This document shows positions 5,941 to 8,943 of a DNA stretch of 8,943 bases, piece by piece. How positions within the stretch are numbered: position 1 is the stretch's first letter; the number at the start of each line of letters is the position of its first letter. The DNA is from Flectobacillus sp. (lineage in GTDB: Bacteria > Bacteroidota > Bacteroidia > Cytophagales > Spirosomataceae), in the NCBI GenBank assembly GCA_029865665.1, contig JARXAV010000257.1, positions 1 through 8,943 on the forward strand, in the 5' to 3' direction. A program made the translations under genes and the position numbers. The notes under the pieces were generated by a model. That model was not told the DNA's origin, did not search any database, and was given only the letters and a program-made list of their open reading frames with translations.

Positions 5941-7833
5941 CTAATATGCTCTTACTTCGATTCCTTTCATAAAGTTCACGAAGGCTTTATTTACTACTTT
6001 ATTCCCTCCTGGTGTTGGGAAGTTTCCTGTGAAGTACCAGTCACCTAAATGGTCAGGACAAGCTTTATGAAGACTGTCAACTGTTTGATAAACAATCGCT
6101 AATTCAGCTTTCAAGTCTTTTGGTTTCACAATTTCAGCCACTTTTTCAGAGATTTCTTCTACTGAGAATGGTTCATAAATTGCTTTTACAAAGTTCTCCG
6201 AATGAGCTGTATCGTTTTCAATTGCTTCTACACAACGAGCCATTACTGTGTCTAAAACGTCTTCCATTCCTCTTTCCATTAACAACTCATAGGCAGCACG
6301 GAAAGCAACAAACTCCTTCATTCTCGACATATCAATACCGTAGCAGTCAGGATAACGGATTTGTGGAGCAGAAGAAACAATAACAATTTTCTTAGGTCCT
6401 AACTTATCCAATAACTTCAAGATACTACGCTCAAGCGTTGTTCCACGTACAATAGAGTCATCAATCAAGACCACGTTATCAACACCTTTTTTGATTACCT
6501 CATAAGTCGTGTCATACACGTGAGCAACCATATCATTACGGTCGGCATCATTTGTGATGAAAGTTCTTAATTTCACATCTTTTGAAATTAATTTCTCCAC
6601 TCTTGGTCGGAAGTTCAATAACTCCTCCAAATTCATGTCATGAGCTATCCCTTCAATAATCGCATTCTTACGCTCTTTAGCCAAGTGATCTTCCAACCCT
6701 TCAATCATTCCTAAGAAAGCCGTTTCTGCCGTGTTAGGAATATACGAGAACACCGTGTTTTTTAAATCGTGATTCACTTCTTCTAATACTTGAGGAATAA
6801 TCTGACGACCTAATTTTTTACGTTCTGAATAAATATCTGGATCAGAAGCACGAGAGAAATAAATACGTTCGAAGCTACACGATTTCTTTTCGATGGCATC
6901 GATGAATTTTTTCTCCGAATACGTTCCTTTTTTATCAATGATTAAGGCATGACCAGGTTGAATTTCCTGAATATCCTCATAATTGCAATTAAAACTTGTT
7001 TTGATAGCCTGTTTTTCAGAAGCAACTACAACCACTTCGTCATCGGCATACCAGAAAGCAGGACGGATACCCGCTGGGTCACGAGCCACAAAACTCGCTC
7101 CATGTCCAGTGATACCACACATCGCATAACCACCATCAAAATCACGGCAAGAACGTTGTAACACACGTTGCAAATCAATATTATCTTCAATTACATCTGA
7201 TAATTCTGGATTTTCATACGAATGTTTATGAAACTCGAACTGACGTTGGTTTTCTTCGTCCAAGAAATGGCCGATTTTTTCCATTACCGTCACCGTATCG
7301 GTTTTTTCTTTTGGATGCTGTCCTAAAGAAACTAATTTGCTGTATAATTCTTCCACATTGGTCATGTTGAAGTTACCAGCTACCACTAAGTTTCTACTTC
7401 TCCAGTTACTCTGACGTAACATAGGGTGACAGTTTTCAATCTCATTTTGACCATGCGTTCCGTAGCGTAAGTGTCCCAAAAGAACTTCGCCTGAGAAAGC
7501 AATGTTTTCTTGAATCCACTTGGCATCTTTCGCCTTGTCTTTGTGGTTTTTTAAGCTCTTTCTGAACTTTCGGTGAATCTTCGAGAAAATATCAGGCACT
7601 GCATTTTGTTCCACGGAACGATAGCGACTGATGTAACGATGCCCTGGAGGTACATCCAACTTGATGTTGGCAACTCCTGCACCATCTTGTCCTCTGTTCA
7701 CTTGTTTCTCCATCATTAGATAGAGCTTGTTGATGCCGTATAAGGGCGTTCCGTACTTATTAATGTAGTACTGATAGTCTTTCCTTAGACGGATTAGTGC
7801 TATACCGCACTCGTGTTTAATTGCGTCAGACAT
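5941..7833 (-). CDS. purF: Amidophosphoribosyltransferase, long Bacteroidota-type form
   Basis: 630 residues, against about 470-510 for the usual PurF. It transfers ammonia from glutamine to PRPP to make phosphoribosylamine, the first committed step of purine synthesis. The N-terminal glutaminase domain has C9 in HECGIALI, implying removal of an eight-residue propeptide to expose the catalytic cysteine. RGQDGAG (47-53), RYGTHG (123-128), GNFNMTN (153-159), DFDGGYAM (231-238) and RDPAGIRP (251-258) follow. The phosphoribosyltransferase domain has FERIYFSRASD (321-331), IPNTAETAF (365-373) and the PRPP loop VVLIDDSIVRGTT (454-466). Extra segments are visible at about 57-112 and 375-425, and a C-terminal tail has GDWYFTGNFPTPGG (597-610). 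The start is fixed by an in-frame stop 9-12 bases upstream. In the usual HNGNL oxyanion block this protein reads GNFNM, see findings. It is a single gene with its own terminator and a promoter-like site. Confidence 0.94.
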   Translation of the reverse strand: MSDAIKHECGIALIRLRKDYQYYINKYGTPLYGINKLYLMMEKQVNRGQDGAGVANIKLDVPPGHRYISRYRSVEQNAVPDIFSKIHRKFRKSLKNHKDKAKDAKWIQENIAFSGEVLLGHLRYGTHGQNEIENCHPMLRQSNWRSRNLVVAGNFNMTNVEELYSKLVSLGQHPKEKTDTVTVMEKIGHFLDEENQRQFEFHKHSYENPELSDVIEDNIDLQRVLQRSCRDFDGGYAMCGITGHGASFVARDPAGIRPAFWYADDEVVVVASEKQAIKTSFNCNYEDIQEIQPGHALIIDKKGTYSEKKFIDAIEKKSCSFERIYFSRASDPDIYSERKKLGRQIIPQVLEEVNHDLKNTVFSYIPNTAETAFLGMIEGLEDHLAKERKNAIIEGIAHDMNLEELLNFRPRVEKLISKDVKLRTFITNDADRNDMVAHVYDTTYEVIKKGVDNVVLIDDSIVRGTTLERSILKLLDKLGPKKIVIVSSAPQIRYPDCYGIDMSRMKEFVAFRAAYELLMERGMEDVLDTVMARCVEAIENDTAHSENFVKAIYEPFSVEEISEKVAEIVKPKDLKAELAIVYQTVDSLHKACPDHLGDWYFTGNFPTPGGNKVVNKAFVNFMKGIEVRAY

Positions 7834-8060
7834 GACCTTTGTTTATAGTTTTTGTGTCCGAGAGTTTATCTCTGAACTACGATTTCCTTCACTTTCAAGC
7901 AACCTTACTCTAACAAACTAAGATTCAATAAGTTAACCAAAACCAGTAATTTGAAAAACAGAACTCTGTAACCAATGCTTTATAATTCAAGTGGTTTCAT
8001 AATTGTTTCGCAATAAAAATAGATTAAATATGGGTAAAAGACGGGTTAACTTTCGGTAAA
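7834..8060 (-). other. Long untranslated leader of purF
   Basis: If the promoter-like site at 8061-8092 is used, transcription starts near 8056 and leaves about 220 untranslated bases before purF. I saw no reading frame of note, no strong hairpin and no recognisable purine riboswitch core. A small stem AGAG/CTCT lies at 7861-7873. GGTTAAC (8044-8050) and GTTAACC (7932-7938) form a 7-nt inverted pair. Only a weak AAGG precedes the ATG. The leader may hold regulation that cannot be seen by eye, or a closer promoter may be used. Confidence 0.4.
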
Positions 8061-8092
8061 CAAAATTAGACACATTTAGGGGACTAATCAAA
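8061..8092 (-). promoter_or_regulatory. Probable Bacteroidota-type promoter of purF
   Basis: On the minus strand TTTG (8092-8089) is followed after 20 bases by TAATTTTG (8068-8061). This matches the Bacteroidota -33 TTTG / -7 TAnnTTTG promoter pattern at every fixed position, with spacing within about one base of the usual. The first bases of the -7 box also form the end of a 9-bp inverted repeat (8066-8074 with 8122-8130). Confidence 0.55.
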
Positions 8093-8130
8093 GAACTTTC
8101 GATTCATATTTTAATACAAAGTGTGTCTAA
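8066..8130. repeat. 9-bp inverted repeat spanning the purF promoter
   Basis: TTAGACACA at 8066-8074 is perfectly inverted as TGTGTCTAA at 8122-8130, 47 bases apart. Extending inwards, the arms match at about 12 of 14 positions (TTAGACACATTTAG against TTAGACACACTTTG). The left arm overlaps the -7 box of the proposed purF promoter and the -33 box lies between the arms. It could be a pair of operator half-sites or the ends of a tiny decayed mobile element. No flanking target duplication is evident. Confidence 0.55.
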
Positions 8131-8171
8131 CACTACAGATGCTAATTTACTTATATTTTATCTTTAAAAAC

Positions 8172-8943
8172 TTACAGAATCGCTATTATATCTAACAACC
8201 AACCCGCCTTAAAGAAAAGTAGTAATAATGGAGCTACTAATATGGTAGCAAACACATATTCTTGTACACTTAGTTCAATTTGAGTATTTTCTTCTATACT
8301 TTTTGGTGTTTTCATAAACATATAGAAGGGCATCTTTAAGTAAAAATACAGTGATACAGCCGTATTTAGCAAACCAAAAACAAACAGAATTAGCAACGCT
8401 TGATTACCCGAATGTTGATAACTTTCCCAAAGAGCAGAAAAAATGCTAAACTTTGCCATAAATCCAGCCGTTGGTGGTAGCCCTGCCAACGAAATCATTA
8501 CGACTAAAAGAAGAATTCCAGCATAAGGAAATACTCGTCCTAAACCCGCAAAATCTTCCATATTTTTAATCAGTTTTGACTCCTCAGGATTCCACGTTTT
8601 GGCTAGTTGACTACGTTCTAGTAAATCAATTAAATAAAACGCTGCCAAATTTGTAAAAAGATATACGACTAAATAGAAGACGATACTTTTTATGCCTAAT
8701 TCTGACAAAATCGCTAAGGCAATCAACATCATTCCTGAGTGGGCAATGGTTGAATAAGCCAATAATCGTTTTGCATTATTTTGCCATAATGCCGAGAAAT
8801 TTCCAAAAGTGATGGTCGCCATTGCTATCACAGCAGTGATGGTTTGTAAGCTAATGGGAATTACAAAATAAAAACGTAGGAGTAGCAAAAATGTTGCTAT
8901 TTTGGGAGCAGTTGAGAAAAATGCCACAATCGGACTCGGAGCT
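8172..8943 (-). CDS. nuoN: NADH-quinone oxidoreductase subunit N, C-terminal part
   Basis: The frame is open from the window's right edge to TAA at 8172-8174, giving about 257 residues; the N-terminal half lies outside. A GTG at 8925-8927 is not the start, because the sequence before it (APSPI) continues the family motif into VAFFSTAPK. NuoN is an antiporter-like membrane subunit of complex I that takes part in proton pumping. Supporting blocks are NAKRLLAYSTIAHSGMM, YLFTNLAAFYLIDLL, DFAGLGRVFPYAG and SLAGLPPTAGFMAKF, whose lysine is the conserved one in the TM12 region. Several long hydrophobic segments are present. The closely related NuoM and NuoL are less likely, since the AGLGR and GLPPTAGF blocks and the C-terminal layout are typical of NuoN. 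Upstream nuo genes are expected beyond the right edge. No clear terminator follows the stop. Confidence 0.93.
   Translation of the reverse strand, partial: APSPIVAFFSTAPKIATFLLLLRFYFVIPISLQTITAVIAMATITFGNFSALWQNNAKRLLAYSTIAHSGMMLIALAILSELGIKSIVFYLVVYLFTNLAAFYLIDLLERSQLAKTWNPEESKLIKNMEDFAGLGRVFPYAGILLLVVMISLAGLPPTAGFMAKFSIFSALWESYQHSGNQALLILFVFGLLNTAVSLYFYLKMPFYMFMKTPKSIEENTQIELSVQEYVFATILVAPLLLLFFKAGWLLDIIAIL

Noticed and set aside
6120..6383. 87-codon plus-strand frame inside purF
   Set aside because: It is antisense to strongly conserved PurF coding sequence, with a low-complexity Leu/Gln-rich peptide typical of a shadow frame.
7834..8060. Purine riboswitch in the purF leader
   Set aside because: No three-way-junction stems or recognisable conserved core could be found on the minus strand.
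8925..8927. GTG as the nuoN start codon
   Set aside because: The frame continues upstream to the window edge with family-conserved residues, so the gene is truncated by the window.

Overview
The window looks like chromosomal DNA of a member of the Bacteroidota, possibly a Cytophagales-type bacterium; the order is a guess. The reasons are the long (about 630-residue) form of amidophosphoribosyltransferase, promoter-like sites matching the Bacteroidota -33 TTTG / -7 TAnnTTTG pattern, start codons preceded by A-rich sequence rather than strong Shine-Dalgarno sites, a membrane-anchored MutS-like ATPase, and AT-rich intergenic DNA containing family-like repeats. No tRNA, rRNA, CRISPR array, transposase or phage gene is visible.

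Layout. 1-186 (+): the 3' end of accD (fatty-acid synthesis), followed by a strong hairpin terminator at 294-334. 451-2106 (+): a MutS-family ATPase with several membrane segments and no mismatch-recognition domain. A 55-nt element lies just before it and a diverged copy lies just after it. 2366-3397 (-): ribD (riboflavin synthesis), convergent with the MutS-like gene; its stop codon lies inside a C/G-rich hairpin. 3664-4518 and 4543-5751 (+): prmC (release-factor methyltransferase) and an MpaB/Lcp-type oxygenase gene, 24 bp apart and probably one transcript. 5752-5940: a convergent junction with a 17-bp perfect palindrome and the purF terminator. 5941-7833 (-): purF (first committed step of purine synthesis). 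7834-8171: an intergenic region with a likely purF promoter, a leader of about 220 nt and a 9-bp inverted repeat overlapping the promoter. 8172-8943 (-): the C-terminal part of nuoN (respiratory complex I), cut by the window edge.

Most genes are ordinary housekeeping functions (fatty acid, riboflavin, translation termination, purine, respiration) and do not form one pathway. No obvious new multi-gene system is visible. The points most worth a second look are the membrane-tethered MutS-like protein and its flanking 55-nt repeat pair, the intergenic repeat family based on a 14-nt unit, the altered glutaminase motif in the long PurF, and the inverted repeat at the purF promoter.
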